64,000 bases of DNA from Bacteroidota bacterium (GCA_023387985.1 JAEWHC010000005.1:248001-312000); one strand, 5' to 3'. Positions 7,141 through 16,779 are shown, numbered from the stretch's first letter. Numbers and translations: made by a program. The notes: a model not told the origin generated them from the sequence alone.

Positions 7141-9732
7141 GTGAAATATATTCTGACGGTTTTATTCATCCTTGCAGCTACGCTTTCTTGTATTGCGCAG
7201 CATAAAAAGCCGTTGGAACATAATGCCAAATACAGCATCAGTTTACAGGTTCCCGACCTGTTTGCAGACAGTGCTTACCAGGTATTCATGGTTCAGTTGC
7301 GGGAGCGCCCGGATAGCTTTTTCACAGCCTGGCGAAATCAGATCTTGCAAATAGATCCCGAATATCATGTTGCCTGGCTAAAAATGACTGCTGTTCAGGC
7401 AGACAGTATTGCCGGTAACCCCGAAGTGGTGTTTATACAAAAAACAGATCGCCGGGTGCATTTCGAAATGCAGGTTCCGGGATATGATCCTTCCAGTTCT
7501 GCATTGCTTTATGCCTCACAAAATTTTCCGGAGGTGAACGGAAAGGATCAAAACATTATTTTGAAAGAAGAAAGACCTGACTTGGAGGACCCGGATTATA
7601 AAGGGCGGGTATTGCTCACCGGGAAAGAATCATTAAAAGAAAACCAGCACGCCACCGAAGTGGCCAGCATGTTGCTGGGTGCAGGCTACACCGGATGGCA
7701 GGCAAGAGGCGCGGCACCACTGGCGACTCTCCTGCCACTTAACGTTGACGGATTTATGCCAGAGGCTCCTGAATTTTATTTTGATAAAAACATCAGCAAT
7801 CACAGCTATGGCGTCGGCATCGAAAATGAGTATGGCATTGAAGCCACGGCGTATGACCACGCCGCTTTCACAAGCCAAAATGTGCAGTTTGTTTTTTCGG
7901 CCGGCAATTCCGGCACAACCACTTCCCAAACAGGTCCATACAAAGGCATTACGCATTGGGCAAACCTTACAGGGAATTTTAAAATGAGTAAAAACAGCAT
8001 CGCCGTCGCCGCACTGGACTCGTTTGGACAATATTCACCGCAAAGTTCATCGGGTCCTGCGTATGACGGTCGCCTCAAGCCAGAAATTTCCGCCTTTGGG
8101 GCAACCGGCACTTCGGGTGCCGCGGCCCTGGTTAGTGGCGCAGCTGCTCGCATTTACCATGCGCTGGAGCAAATGAATGAGCCGGCCAAAGCCGCATTAA
8201 CCAAGGCAATACTCATTGCCGGTGCAGATGATAAAGGGAGAGAAGGCCCTGATTTCAAAATGGGTTACGGAGAGCTGAATGTTTACGAGTCTCTGAAAAT
8301 CATTAATTCAAAAAATTTCGCGACCGGTGAAATCCGAGAAAATGAAAAACGGGAATATCCAATTCATATTAGTAAAAAAATAGCTTTGCGTGTGGCATTA
8401 AGCTGGACAGATCCGGCTGCAACCGCTGGAAGCGAAAAAGCATTGGTGAACGATCTTGATTTGATGCTGATTTCTGCAGGCGGCGATACAATGCGGCCAT
8501 GGGTGCTGAATCATTTCGCACATGCCGACAGCCTCAGCCTTGAAGCCACACGAAAGCCCGACACCCTGAACAACCTGGAAGTAATTTCGCACACTGCATT
8601 GGACGAAGGAATTTACACGATCGTCATTTCAAACCGGAAACTCCAATCTCAAAACCAGGCATTCGCGCTGGCCTGGGTAACGCGTGATACCGGTTATTTT
8701 TATTTCACCAATCCCTTGTCCTCCGAACCATTCAATGACGATGGCGCAACCATTCGCTGGTCAACAAATCGTGACGGCGGGGCTGCGCTCTATTTTCATG
8801 ATCTCACCGCAGGGTCGGTATCCCATATTGCCGATGTCTCCCTGCAGAAAAACGGTATGGCGTGGATGCCTCAATTTGGGAAAACAACAAGAGGGATTTT
8901 GGAAATGCGTAGTACAGGATTTTCCGTTTTTAGTGATAGCTTTTACATACATGCTCCACTCAGGCTGCGAACCGGCTTCAATTGCGATGATGCCTTCGAA
9001 CTGGTGTGGAATAAAATTGATAAAGCAGACCGTTATACAGTGTATGGACTGGGCGATAATAAACTTGACAGCCTGTTCAGCACAGCTGAAACCTCGATGG
9101 GCATTTTGAGGACTGCAACCTACCAATATTATACTGTGGTTCCTAAATTTGGCACGGTCTCCGGAATGCCTGCACCAGTAATTCATTCTGTTGATTATGG
9201 CACGGGATGTTTTATCAATAGTTTATTTGCGATTGCTGAAATGCGGGAAGGCAAACTTGAAATCTATTTAAGCAGTTTAAGCGGGGTAAAAAAAGTTGAG
9301 TTCTTAAAATTGATTCACAACGACACCGTCAGAATTCATGAGGTCACGGATCCAGTGGAATTCACGCTGCGTGCCCGTGACAGCCAGCTCTATGCCGGTA
9401 TCAACCGTTACCTTGCCCGTGTAACCCTGGCAAATGGCACTCCTTATTATTCTTCAATTGCCCACCTGTATTATGGAGGTGTTCAGAAGATCTATTTTTT
9501 CAGTAACCCTGTCAAACGCGGGCAGGAACTTATTGCCATCAATGAAACCGGTACCGCCCTTGATCTGGTTCTCTACGATATTTCCGGAAGGCCGGTTCTT
9601 AAATCTCCCCTGCCTTATGCCGTCAATTCCATTCCGGTTCCGGCTGTATTGCAAGCCGGTATATATTATGGCGTAGCTATTGGCGAGAACAGCAAAGATG
9701 TGTACCGCCTCAAGCTTTTGGTTTTGGAATAA
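7141..9732 (+). CDS. T9SS-exported subtilisin-like (S8) serine peptidase homologue
   Basis: An 863-residue secreted protein with a GTG start and a signal peptide (residues 1-19). It has an S8-like catalytic region (about 130-390), an Ig/jelly-roll-like middle, and a C-terminal T9SS type A sorting domain (about 785-863, with FFSNPVKRGQEL and LYDISGRPVLKS). His170 in QHATEVAS, oxyanion Asn256 in SAGNSG and Ser325 in GTSGAAALVSG are visible. At the position of the first catalytic Asp (usually DTG or DDG) the protein reads KEER, so Glu143 replaces Asp. It may be a weakened or non-catalytic subtilase, or use Glu. Outer-membrane export by the T9SS is predicted. It converges on anmK with a 10-bp gap. 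Confidence 0.83.
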   Translation: MKYILTVLFILAATLSCIAQHKKPLEHNAKYSISLQVPDLFADSAYQVFMVQLRERPDSFFTAWRNQILQIDPEYHVAWLKMTAVQADSIAGNPEVVFIQKTDRRVHFEMQVPGYDPSSSALLYASQNFPEVNGKDQNIILKEERPDLEDPDYKGRVLLTGKESLKENQHATEVASMLLGAGYTGWQARGAAPLATLLPLNVDGFMPEAPEFYFDKNISNHSYGVGIENEYGIEATAYDHAAFTSQNVQFVFSAGNSGTTTSQTGPYKGITHWANLTGNFKMSKNSIAVAALDSFGQYSPQSSSGPAYDGRLKPEISAFGATGTSGAAALVSGAAARIYHALEQMNEPAKAALTKAILIAGADDKGREGPDFKMGYGELNVYESLKIINSKNFATGEIRENEKREYPIHISKKIALRVALSWTDPAATAGSEKALVNDLDLMLISAGGDTMRPWVLNHFAHADSLSLEATRKPDTLNNLEVISHTALDEGIYTIVISNRKLQSQNQAFALAWVTRDTGYFYFTNPLSSEPFNDDGATIRWSTNRDGGAALYFHDLTAGSVSHIADVSLQKNGMAWMPQFGKTTRGILEMRSTGFSVFSDSFYIHAPLRLRTGFNCDDAFELVWNKIDKADRYTVYGLGDNKLDSLFSTAETSMGILRTATYQYYTVVPKFGTVSGMPAPVIHSVDYGTGCFINSLFAIAEMREGKLEIYLSSLSGVKKVEFLKLIHNDTVRIHEVTDPVEFTLRARDSQLYAGINRYLARVTLANGTPYYSSIAHLYYGGVQKIYFFSNPVKRGQELIAINETGTALDLVLYDISGRPVLKSPLPYAVNSIPVPAVLQAGIYYGVAIGENSKDVYRLKLLVLE

Positions 9733-9742
9733 ATTTTTGGGT

Positions 9743-10840
9743 TCATGCATTCTGTCCAATCCACACTGTACCCCCGATGCTGTCTCTTTTGGCGCCGGTT
9801 ACCGAGGCAAGCAACGTGTTTTCTTCGCGCCAGCGTAAAATGGCGCAAAAAGCCATGATCAATGCTTCCTTAAAGGCCACTGTTTGAGGCTCAGGTACAA
9901 TCACTTCCACTCCCATCGGGCTCAATGATCTGCTGAGGCGTTCAATCAAAAATTTGTTGAATGCCCCACCACCGGTTACGAGCATTTTATGCGGCCCATC
10001 CGGCATTTCCATCAACAGCCTGCCCACACTGCGCGTAAGCTGGATGGCGATGTGTTCCGTCATTGTACGCAGGCCGTCCGGAACGGATAAATTGGCGTCT
10101 TCCAGGATTTTGAAGATCACGCCGGTTCCAAAATCATTGGCAAGCGATTTTGGCCACGATTGCCGGTAATATTCCTGATCGTTCATTTTGACCAACGGCT
10201 CATCCCTAAGCGTTCCTTTTGACGCCAGTCCCCCATTTTCATCATATTCCAGTCCTGCTTTTGCCGCCCACATATTCAATACCCGGTTTGCCGGGCAAAC
10301 ATCATAAGCTATTACCGAATTGCCGGTATGTGCAGCTATGTTGGCAATACCGCCTATATTTAAAAACAGGCTGTAATCGGCAAAAAGTTTTTGCTCGCCA
10401 ATCGGCACCATCGGCGCGCCTTGTCCGCCAAGCGCAATATCCATGGCCCGCAGGTCACTGACCACATTAATCCCCGTTTCCGCAGCAATGGCTGATCCAT
10501 CCCCAATCTGTCCAGTCATGCCCAGAGCCGGTTCATGAAAAGTGGTATGCCCATGGCTGCCAATCAATTGCACACGGTGATGCAATTGATGCCGATCAAT
10601 GAAACCATTTAATGCTTTTCCGGTAAAATGCCCGTAATCCGCATGAAGCAGCGCGTAGTCACGGGCATTGAGGCTGATCGCATTTCTCAGACGGGAAGCC
10701 CATTCCGCTGAATAAGGAATGGTTTCGGCAACTTCAATTTCCCATGTCCATTTACCGGCTATTTCATCAAATATGACAAAAACAACATCAAGTCCGTCTA
10801 AACTGCTTCCGCTCATTAAACCTATTGCCCGGTAATTCAT
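9743..10840 (-). CDS. anmK: Anhydro-N-acetylmuramic acid kinase
   Basis: Cleaves the 1,6-anhydro ring of anhMurNAc released from peptidoglycan and phosphorylates it to MurNAc-6-phosphate, the substrate of MurQ (encoded at 39388-40218). The 365-residue protein shows the ASKHA-fold signatures: MSGSSLDGLD near the N-terminus, GSHGHTTFHEP with the catalytic Asp supplied nearby, NIGGIANI, and VTGGGAFN in the C-terminal half. Normal length. It is monocistronic and convergent with the S8 gene. Together with murQ it indicates a cytoplasmic cell-wall recycling route. Confidence 0.95.
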   Translation of the reverse strand: MNYRAIGLMSGSSLDGLDVVFVIFDEIAGKWTWEIEVAETIPYSAEWASRLRNAISLNARDYALLHADYGHFTGKALNGFIDRHQLHHRVQLIGSHGHTTFHEPALGMTGQIGDGSAIAAETGINVVSDLRAMDIALGGQGAPMVPIGEQKLFADYSLFLNIGGIANIAAHTGNSVIAYDVCPANRVLNMWAAKAGLEYDENGGLASKGTLRDEPLVKMNDQEYYRQSWPKSLANDFGTGVIFKILEDANLSVPDGLRTMTEHIAIQLTRSVGRLLMEMPDGPHKMLVTGGGAFNKFLIERLSRSLSPMGVEVIVPEPQTVAFKEALIMAFCAILRWREENTLLASVTGAKRDSIGGTVWIGQNA

Positions 10841-10990
10841 GAATGATCAATTTTTATTTCCAAAATAATGCAGATGGTTGGATATTTACAGAATTGGGTG
10901 TGAATATAAATAATATGCAACATCCAGGCGTTTTAGAGTGTCAGTATCGCATTCCAGAATGCCTGGTTGCAAAGACCAAACCTTCAGCTT

Positions 10991-11641
10991 ATGGTGCACA
11001 ATTTAAGTAGAGAAAACAGTGTAATGCAGGTATGGATGAGTGAACTGAGAAATGTTCATGTTCAAAATGACCGGATGCGTTTCCGCCGCAACCTGGAAAG
11101 GATCGCAGAAGCCATTGCCTACGAAATTTCCAAACAGCTTGAATGGGAGGAATACAATGTAGAAACTCCATTGGGAGAAAGCACCTGTATTCGTCTTACA
11201 AGTCAACCCATTCTCGCGACCATTCTACGTGCAGGGCTACCCATGCACCAGGGCTTACTGAATTATTTTGACCATGCCGATAATGCCTTTATTTCCGCCT
11301 ACCGTAAACACGGAAAAGACGGGAGTTTTGTGATCCGGCTGGAGTACATGAGTTCGCCCGACATTGATGGCCGTGTGCTTATCATTTCCGATCCTATGCT
11401 TGCAACTGGGGCGTCACTTGTAAAAACCATTGAGCAATTGAAAATGGGCGGGCAACCCAGCCAGTTGCATATTGTATGTGCCATTGGCTGCACGATAGGT
11501 ATTGAATATGTAAAGCGCGAGTGTCCGGATGCGATAATCTGGTGTGCCGCAATTGATGATGAATTGACAGCAAAAGGATATATTGTGCCCGGTTTGGGAG
11601 ATGCTGGCGACCTGGCATTTGGGGCAAAAACCCAATCCTGA
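10991..11641 (+). CDS. upp: Uracil phosphoribosyltransferase
   Basis: Salvages uracil to UMP with PRPP. The 216-residue product has the RAGLPMHQGL active-site segment, the PRPP loop ISDPMLATGASL, and the C-terminal uracil-binding region ending PGLGDAGDLAFG. The start chosen is ATG at 10991 (MVHNLSRENS), which fits the family. An in-frame TTG eight codons upstream is unlikely. The PRPP loop reads SDPMLATGAS instead of the usual DPMLATGGS, a mild change. The PorP-like gene follows after a 17-bp gap on the same strand. Confidence 0.94.
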   Translation: MVHNLSRENSVMQVWMSELRNVHVQNDRMRFRRNLERIAEAIAYEISKQLEWEEYNVETPLGESTCIRLTSQPILATILRAGLPMHQGLLNYFDHADNAFISAYRKHGKDGSFVIRLEYMSSPDIDGRVLIISDPMLATGASLVKTIEQLKMGGQPSQLHIVCAIGCTIGIEYVKRECPDAIIWCAAIDDELTAKGYIVPGLGDAGDLAFGAKTQS

Positions 11642-11658
11642 TCATTGAAGCAATTCTT

Positions 11659-12669
11659 ATGAAAAAAACCTTACTGCTCATATTAACTGTTTTTATGGCT
11701 TTGGCATTGTATGCCCAGGATCCGCATTTCAGCCAGTTTTTCAGTTCTCCACTCACACTCAATCCCGCATTTACCGGTCGCTTTGACGGCGATATCCGCG
11801 CTGCCGGCAACTACCGCAATCAATGGCCCACCATCAACCGCGCTTTTACAACCTATTCACTAAGCGTGGATGCACCCATTCTCAAAGGCACGATACCGGA
11901 TATTGATCGCCTGGCCATTGGCGGCCTTGCCCTGGTTGATCAGCAGGCCGATGGTGTACTGAAAAACTCTTATTTCACCTTTTCAATTGGATATACAAAA
12001 TCCCTCGACCAGGATGGATACCATAGCGTTTCAGTGGGTTTCCAGGGAACTTACGCTCAGAAAAGACTGAACACCGCCAACCTTAAATTTGAAGACCAGT
12101 TACGCAGTGACGGTTTCACGGGCATTACAGCCGAAATATTTGATCCACGCCAGATGAACATCAATTATTTTGATGTCAATACCGGTGTTATGTTCACCGG
12201 AGTATTTGCCAATGACCTGAATTATTATGCCGGCGGATCGCTTTACCACATCAACCGGCCGAAGGAATCTTTTCGTGGAGCCGATTTTCAGCTTAACCAC
12301 CGCTACAGCATTCATGGCGGAACCTGGCAGCCGCTGAACGATATGACCATGCTGCACACCAGTGCATTGTGGCAATACCAGGGGGGTGCCCAGGAACTGA
12401 TCTTTGGCGGTGCGTTGGGCATTAAAACAAACAATTACGACAACGCCAACCCGGCCACACTTTATGCTGGTGCCTTTATGCGGCTTAAGGATGCACTCAT
12501 TCCCTATGTTGGCCTGGAATGGAGCACATGGCGACTTGGAGCTTCCTATGATGTAAACGTCAGCAGTCTGAAATCGGCCAGCAACAGCCGGGGCGGTTTC
12601 GAGATTTCCCTGATCTATATAGGCAGGCGTGGTCTGGGCGGTGTGGGCGTAGCCTGCCCGAAATTTTAG
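11659..12669 (+). CDS. PorP/SprF family type IX secretion outer-membrane protein
   Basis: A 336-residue beta-barrel outer-membrane protein with a signal peptide (MKKTLLLILTVF..., cleaved near ALYAQ|DPHFSQ) followed by the family hallmark DPHFSQFFSSPLTLNPAFTG. The C-terminus is GRRGLGGVGVACPKF. Members assist T9SS secretion and surface attachment of adhesins (SprF for SprB) and often sit beside large gliding or adhesin genes, but no such partner is adjacent here. Genomes usually encode several paralogues, so this need not be the PorP of the core machine. It is likely co-transcribed with upp. Confidence 0.87.
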   Translation: MKKTLLLILTVFMALALYAQDPHFSQFFSSPLTLNPAFTGRFDGDIRAAGNYRNQWPTINRAFTTYSLSVDAPILKGTIPDIDRLAIGGLALVDQQADGVLKNSYFTFSIGYTKSLDQDGYHSVSVGFQGTYAQKRLNTANLKFEDQLRSDGFTGITAEIFDPRQMNINYFDVNTGVMFTGVFANDLNYYAGGSLYHINRPKESFRGADFQLNHRYSIHGGTWQPLNDMTMLHTSALWQYQGGAQELIFGGALGIKTNNYDNANPATLYAGAFMRLKDALIPYVGLEWSTWRLGASYDVNVSSLKSASNSRGGFEISLIYIGRRGLGGVGVACPKF

Positions 12670-12766
12670 TCACAACCATAAATATTACCAAAACAACTTA
12701 TTTTACCGGCAAGGGATACGGATTGAAGCAAGTTGCATTGAAATTAAATCCGGTAGCCTGAATGTT

Positions 12767-13372
12767 TTAAAATTTGCCAACAAAAGAATTACCCCTTATA
12801 AAATATCGGTAAGGCAATAGAGCATCATCCCCCGCATAATCCACCCCAATCCGTGGCGAAATGCCAAGCTCATCCTTTTTCAGCCTGTAGCCATCATCCG
12901 CAATAAAAAGGTTTTCCGAATTGAGCGGCATTCCCGAATGGCGGGTATGCAAGGCCAGGGCTGAAGCGAGTTTTCCGGGGCCGTTTGTAAGTGCAGGAGT
13001 AATCAGTTTCATTTTCCGGCGTTCCAGCATGGTGCTGCTTCCTTCAAGCGGTTCGCCGGCCCTTACCAGTATGGCCAGGGGATTGTTTTCTTCCCCCGCA
13101 ACCACATTGAACATTTGGTGCAGCCCATAACATAAATACACATAAGCTAGCCCGCCCGCTTCATACATTACTTTGGTTCGGGGCGTATAGCGACGACCAA
13201 AAGCATGGCTTGCGCGATCCACCTCGCCATTATAAGCTTCTGTTTCCACAATGCGTACAGCCGTGGTGCGGTCTTCAAAACAGGTGATTAAAATTTTACC
13301 GAGCAGGTCGCGGGCAACGCCTTGTACATCGGAAGTATGGTAAAAAGAAAGGGGAATGGGTTTCAGGTTCAT
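12767..13372 (-). CDS. 3-methyladenine DNA glycosylase (AAG/MPG family)
   Basis: Excises alkylated purines from DNA in base-excision repair. The 201-residue protein matches the AAG fold: YHTSDVQGVARDLLGK at the N-terminus, the catalytic Glu in VETEAYNG, the conserved SHAFGRRYTPRT loop and the YLCYGLHQMFNVV segment. The preferred start is the ATG at 13372; a TTG three codons upstream is also in frame. Length is typical. It is transcribed leftward, divergent from the EI24 gene, with only about 57 bp between start codons, so both promoters must be compact. Confidence 0.9.
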   Translation of the reverse strand: MNLKPIPLSFYHTSDVQGVARDLLGKILITCFEDRTTAVRIVETEAYNGEVDRASHAFGRRYTPRTKVMYEAGGLAYVYLCYGLHQMFNVVAGEENNPLAILVRAGEPLEGSSTMLERRKMKLITPALTNGPGKLASALALHTRHSGMPLNSENLFIADDGYRLKKDELGISPRIGVDYAGDDALLPYRYFIRGNSFVGKF

Positions 13373-13429
13373 TTTGCGCAATAATATGGTAATATTGCGT
13401 CAGTTCGTCGCGATCATAAAAGGAAATAC

Positions 13430-14194
13430 TTGCTCAAAGAGATATTTATAGCAATTGAAGCATATTCAGGCGCACACCGTTTTATACGGAAGCACCGCTT
13501 ATGGAAATGGGTGCTGTTGCCGGGTTTTTTTTACATGTTGTTCTTTTCCGGCGGAATTTATTTATTTGTAACCACTGCCAGTGAAGCCATACACTGGTTT
13601 AATGAGGCCACCGGTCTGCACGGTTGGTTGGAGCGCAGCGATTCTGGCCTGCTCAATTTTTTCGTGAGTTTCGGAGAGATCATCATTACCATCATTTTGC
13701 TTGTCTTTTATTTTTCTTTTTTCAAATATTTCTGGCTCATCCTCGGCTCTCCAGCCTTCGCTTATTTGAGCGAAAAAACGGATGCCATATTGCATGAAAA
13801 GGAATTTAAATTCAACTACAGGCAAATGCTACGAGATATTTTGCGTGGCATTGCGCTGGCCATTCGAAATACCCTTTGGCAAACGGTCTATATGCTGGCC
13901 ATCCTTATCCTGGCGCTCATTCCCGTAATTGGCTGGGCGGCGCCTGTCCTCAGCCTGATCGTGGAAAGTTATTATTATGGCTTCAGCATGCTCGACTATA
14001 GTCTTGAACGACAGGAAATGAAGCCATCGCAAAGCAGCAAATTCGTTGCCAACCACCGGGGTCTGGCCGTTGGCAACGGCATGGTGTTTTATGTTATGCA
14101 CCTCTTCCCTGTTGCAGGCTGGGTACTCGCACCGGCATATGCGGTGATTGCCGCCACCATCAGCATTTACCGGCAAACGCACAAAAATGAATGA
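13430..14194 (+). CDS. EI24-domain polytopic membrane protein
   Basis: A 254-residue inner-membrane protein with four hydrophobic segments (about 24-48, 72-101, 146-175 and 215-245), resembling the EI24/CysZ-like family. Its N-terminus (SGAHRFIRKHRLWKWVLLPG) and the GMVFYVMHLFPVAGW stretch are typical of the Bacteroidota members. CysZ imports sulfate, but specific residues for that role are not assignable here, so transport function is only a possibility. The start is TTG at 13430; no ATG lies near the N-terminus in frame. The stop overlaps the following methylase gene by 8 bp, implying translational coupling. Confidence 0.72.
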   Translation: MLKEIFIAIEAYSGAHRFIRKHRLWKWVLLPGFFYMLFFSGGIYLFVTTASEAIHWFNEATGLHGWLERSDSGLLNFFVSFGEIIITIILLVFYFSFFKYFWLILGSPAFAYLSEKTDAILHEKEFKFNYRQMLRDILRGIALAIRNTLWQTVYMLAILILALIPVIGWAAPVLSLIVESYYYGFSMLDYSLERQEMKPSQSSKFVANHRGLAVGNGMVFYVMHLFPVAGWVLAPAYAVIAATISIYRQTHKNE

Positions 14195-14903
14195 GTCCTC
14201 AACCGGAAAAGTCTATTTGATACCAAGCCCGCTTGATGTGGATGGGCTTGAAACAATACCGGCTTATATTCTGCCTGCGGTAAAACAGTGTTCGGCCTTT
14301 TTTGTAGAAAATGAACGTACTACCCGCAGGTTTCTGAAGCTGCTTGAAAAAGAGATCGTTATTGACGATTATGCATGGATAAATATCCGGGAGGTAAACC
14401 CTGCGGAATTGAAAAAGCTGGAAGATTTTTTGATGCGTGGCCAACACATTGGCATCATCAGCGAAGCCGGATGCCCGGGCATTGCAGATCCTGGCCAGTT
14501 GCTGGTAGCTCATGCTCACAAAACCGGCGCTGAAGTGTTCCCTCTTGTAGGTCCCTCTTCCATTTTGCTCGCGCTGATGGCGAGCGGATTAAATGGCCAG
14601 CAATTCAGTTTTCATGGTTATTTGCCCGTTGAAACGGAAGCCCGGAAAAAAACGCTGGCCAAACTGGAAAAAAATTGCCTGCATACCGGAGCTACCCAAA
14701 TCTTTATAGAGACCCCTTACCGGAATGTGAAACTCGTTGAAGATGTACTATCAACGCTGAATGCCTCCACCCTGTTTTGTATTGCTGCTGACCTCACAGG
14801 GAAATACCAGTGGATCAAAACGTTTACTGTTGCGCAATGGAAAAAAATTCCATTGTCCGGATTGCACAAAAGGCCGGCTATTTTTTTAATAGGGAGAGGT
14901 TAA
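14187..14903 (+). CDS. RsmI-like SAM-dependent (tetrapyrrole) methyltransferase
   Basis: A 238-residue protein of the tetrapyrrole-methylase fold, close to RsmI (16S rRNA C1402 2'-O-methyltransferase). Recognisable parts are KVYLIPSPLDVDG at the N-terminus, IISEAGCPGIADPGQLLV (SAM-binding GxPGxxDPG motif) and PLVGPSSILLALMASGL. It is shorter and more diverged than canonical RsmI, lacking the C-terminal region, and matches the short Bacteroidota paralogue whose target is not established. The start ATG at 14187 lies inside the end of the EI24 gene (8-bp overlap). Function as an rRNA methylase is inferred. Confidence 0.8.
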   Translation: MNESSTGKVYLIPSPLDVDGLETIPAYILPAVKQCSAFFVENERTTRRFLKLLEKEIVIDDYAWINIREVNPAELKKLEDFLMRGQHIGIISEAGCPGIADPGQLLVAHAHKTGAEVFPLVGPSSILLALMASGLNGQQFSFHGYLPVETEARKKTLAKLEKNCLHTGATQIFIETPYRNVKLVEDVLSTLNASTLFCIAADLTGKYQWIKTFTVAQWKKIPLSGLHKRPAIFLIGRG

Positions 14904-15275
14904 CGGCTTTTCTGAGATGGAGATAACGGAATCCACAATGTATTTTGTATTTCCCCGCCAGGGCAATGCGCCGAGGTATTCTTTATAAGTAAGTTCCACA
15001 AATTTGCCGCTGCTTAGTTTCAGTTGTTCAGCCACAGCATCACTGGCAATACTGAACTCAAATTCATTGCTTTGAATTGCCCCCGGAACACGTGAACGGT
15101 AACCGGTCTGGATTAACCTTCCTTCCCATGTTTTGAATACGTATCCTTTATTCACCACAAAATTCAACTCACCTGCTTTTACCCCCTCTCCAAAAACAAA
15201 GTAGTACCGCCACCATATAAAAATCGCAACAAGTACGAGGATAACCATTGTAGTGAAAAAAGCAAACTTTTTCAT
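14886..15275 (-). CDS. Small membrane-anchored protein of unknown function
   Basis: A 129-residue protein with an N-terminal transmembrane segment (about 5-24, FFTTMVILVLVAIFIWW) and a small extracytoplasmic beta-rich domain containing GYVFKTWEGRLIQTGYRS. Relatives in Bacteroidota are sometimes annotated as 6-phosphogluconate dehydrogenase, but nothing here supports that: there is no Rossmann motif and the protein is far too short. The 3' end overlaps the convergent methylase gene by 18 bp. Function unknown. Confidence 0.7.
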   Translation of the reverse strand: MKKFAFFTTMVILVLVAIFIWWRYYFVFGEGVKAGELNFVVNKGYVFKTWEGRLIQTGYRSRVPGAIQSNEFEFSIASDAVAEQLKLSSGKFVELTYKEYLGALPWRGNTKYIVDSVISISEKPLTSPY

Positions 15276-15278
15276 TGT

Positions 15279-15314
15279 ATCAGATTTTGATGCGAAAATA
15301 AACCCAAATCTGAT
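15279..15314. repeat. Inverted repeat upstream of the small membrane protein
   Basis: Perfect 9-bp arms atcagattt / aaatctgat separated by 18 bp, starting just upstream of the ATG at 15275 on the leftward strand. Its position in the presumed leader suggests an operator or 5' hairpin, but the arms are AT-rich and chance is possible. Confidence 0.35.
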
Positions 15315-15553
15315 TCCACGTTGAAGAATCGTTGAATTTTAGATGTTAGCGAATGGTGCGGGCACAGTGCGCAATGTGCATGTGGTACCCCGTAGACCGC
15401 TTGTGTGGAAAGGTGCCTTTAGGTGCATCATCCGGGCGATCGAACAGCCTCATATCCGAAAGAAAAACTGCAGGTATTAAAAGAGGTATTCCATTTTTTT
15501 TAGATCAGGTTCCATTCTTATGAAGCTTTAATGATTTACCTTACGTGCCAATT

Positions 15554-16693
15554 ATGCGAATAGGAATAGTATTGTATCCAACATTTGGCGGCAGCGGGGT
15601 GCTGGCTACGGAACTCGGTATGGCCCTGGCCAATGAAGGGCACCAGGTACATTTCATTACCTACAGCCAACCGGTGAGGCTCGCCAACTTCAGTGCCAAT
15701 ATTTTTTACCACGAAGTTCGCATCAATACGTATCCGTTATTCGATTATCCGCCATATGAATCGGCCCTTTCCAGTACCATTGTGGATGTGGCCATAAACA
15801 ATCAGCTGGATTTATTGCATGTGCATTACGCTATTCCGCATGCTCTGAGCGCCTACATTGCCAAACAGATTATACGCACCAAATACAATCAGAACCTGCC
15901 GGTAATTACCACTTTGCATGGTACGGACATCACCCTGGTGGGTCGCGATAAGACCTATGAACCTGTTGTTACCTTCAGCATAAATGAAAGTGATGCGATT
16001 ACCGCGGTTTCCCAGAATCTCAAGCAGGAAACCCTCAACCATTTCGGTGTGGTGAAGGATATTCACGTCATTCACAATTTTGTGGATGTAGCCCGTTTTG
16101 CCCGCAAACCCATTGATGCCTTTAAGAAAGCGCTTGCTCCCAGCGGGGAAAGGGTGATCACCCATGCTTCCAATTTCCGGAGAATTAAGCGGGTAAATGA
16201 TATTGTGGAAATGTTCAGGAATGTAAGAGAGCAAATTCCGGCCCGCCTGATGATGGTTGGAGATGGTCCGGAACGCTTTGGAGCCGAGGAACTCTGCCGC
16301 AACTGGGATCTTGAATCCGATGTACGGTTTGTAGGACGTCAGGAGCAGATGGAAGACATTCTTGCGATCAGTGATTTGTTTGTGCTGCCTTCAGAATATG
16401 AAAGTTTTGGATTGAGCGCCCTGGAAGCTATGGCAGCGAGTGTACCTGTGCTGAGTTCTGATGCCGGCGGACTGCCGGAGATCAATATTCAGGGAGTAAC
16501 AGGTTACCTGGCGCCTGTGGGCGATATTGAAAAAATGACGGAATATGCCATTAAGATCCTGGAAAATGATGACCGTCTACTGGAATTTAAAAAGAAAGCT
16601 TTCGAACAGGCAGAACGTTTTGATATAAAGGCCATTTTACCGCTATATGAAAAATTGTACGAACAGGTAATCAAGGGCGTTAACGGTGGATAA
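15554..16693 (+). CDS. bshA: N-acetyl-alpha-D-glucosaminyl L-malate synthase (bacillithiol)
   Basis: GT4-family glycosyltransferase that joins UDP-GlcNAc and L-malate in the first step of bacillithiol synthesis. The 379-residue protein starts MRIGIVLYPTFGGSGVLATE, the diagnostic BshA N-terminus. It also has HVHYAIPHA, LHGTDITLVG, SNFRRIKRV and the C-terminal donor-site ESFGLSALEAMA with its two glutamates. An in-frame GTG three codons upstream is less likely than the ATG at 15554. BshB and BshC are not in the window. A strong terminator follows at 16750-16779. Confidence 0.94.
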   Translation: MRIGIVLYPTFGGSGVLATELGMALANEGHQVHFITYSQPVRLANFSANIFYHEVRINTYPLFDYPPYESALSSTIVDVAINNQLDLLHVHYAIPHALSAYIAKQIIRTKYNQNLPVITTLHGTDITLVGRDKTYEPVVTFSINESDAITAVSQNLKQETLNHFGVVKDIHVIHNFVDVARFARKPIDAFKKALAPSGERVITHASNFRRIKRVNDIVEMFRNVREQIPARLMMVGDGPERFGAEELCRNWDLESDVRFVGRQEQMEDILAISDLFVLPSEYESFGLSALEAMAASVPVLSSDAGGLPEINIQGVTGYLAPVGDIEKMTEYAIKILENDDRLLEFKKKAFEQAERFDIKAILPLYEKLYEQVIKGVNGG

Positions 16694-16749
16694 ATGCCCC
16701 GGCATTCTCCGACCACAAAATCAGGAAAAATTCGAGGGACTAAAAATGC

Positions 16750-16779
16750 AAAACAGCTACCGGTTCGGGTAGCTGTTTT
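16750..16779. terminator. Strong terminator between convergent bshA and the OmpA gene
   Basis: Perfect 12-bp inverted repeat aaaacagctacc / ggtagctgtttt with a 6-nt loop (ggttcg). It lies 57 bp after bshA and 31 bp beyond the stop of the leftward DUF937-OmpA gene, so it probably serves both. Confidence 0.88.

Noticed and set aside
14886..15275. Annotation as 6-phosphogluconate dehydrogenase
   Set aside because: The small membrane-anchored protein has neither the length nor the Rossmann motif of that enzyme.
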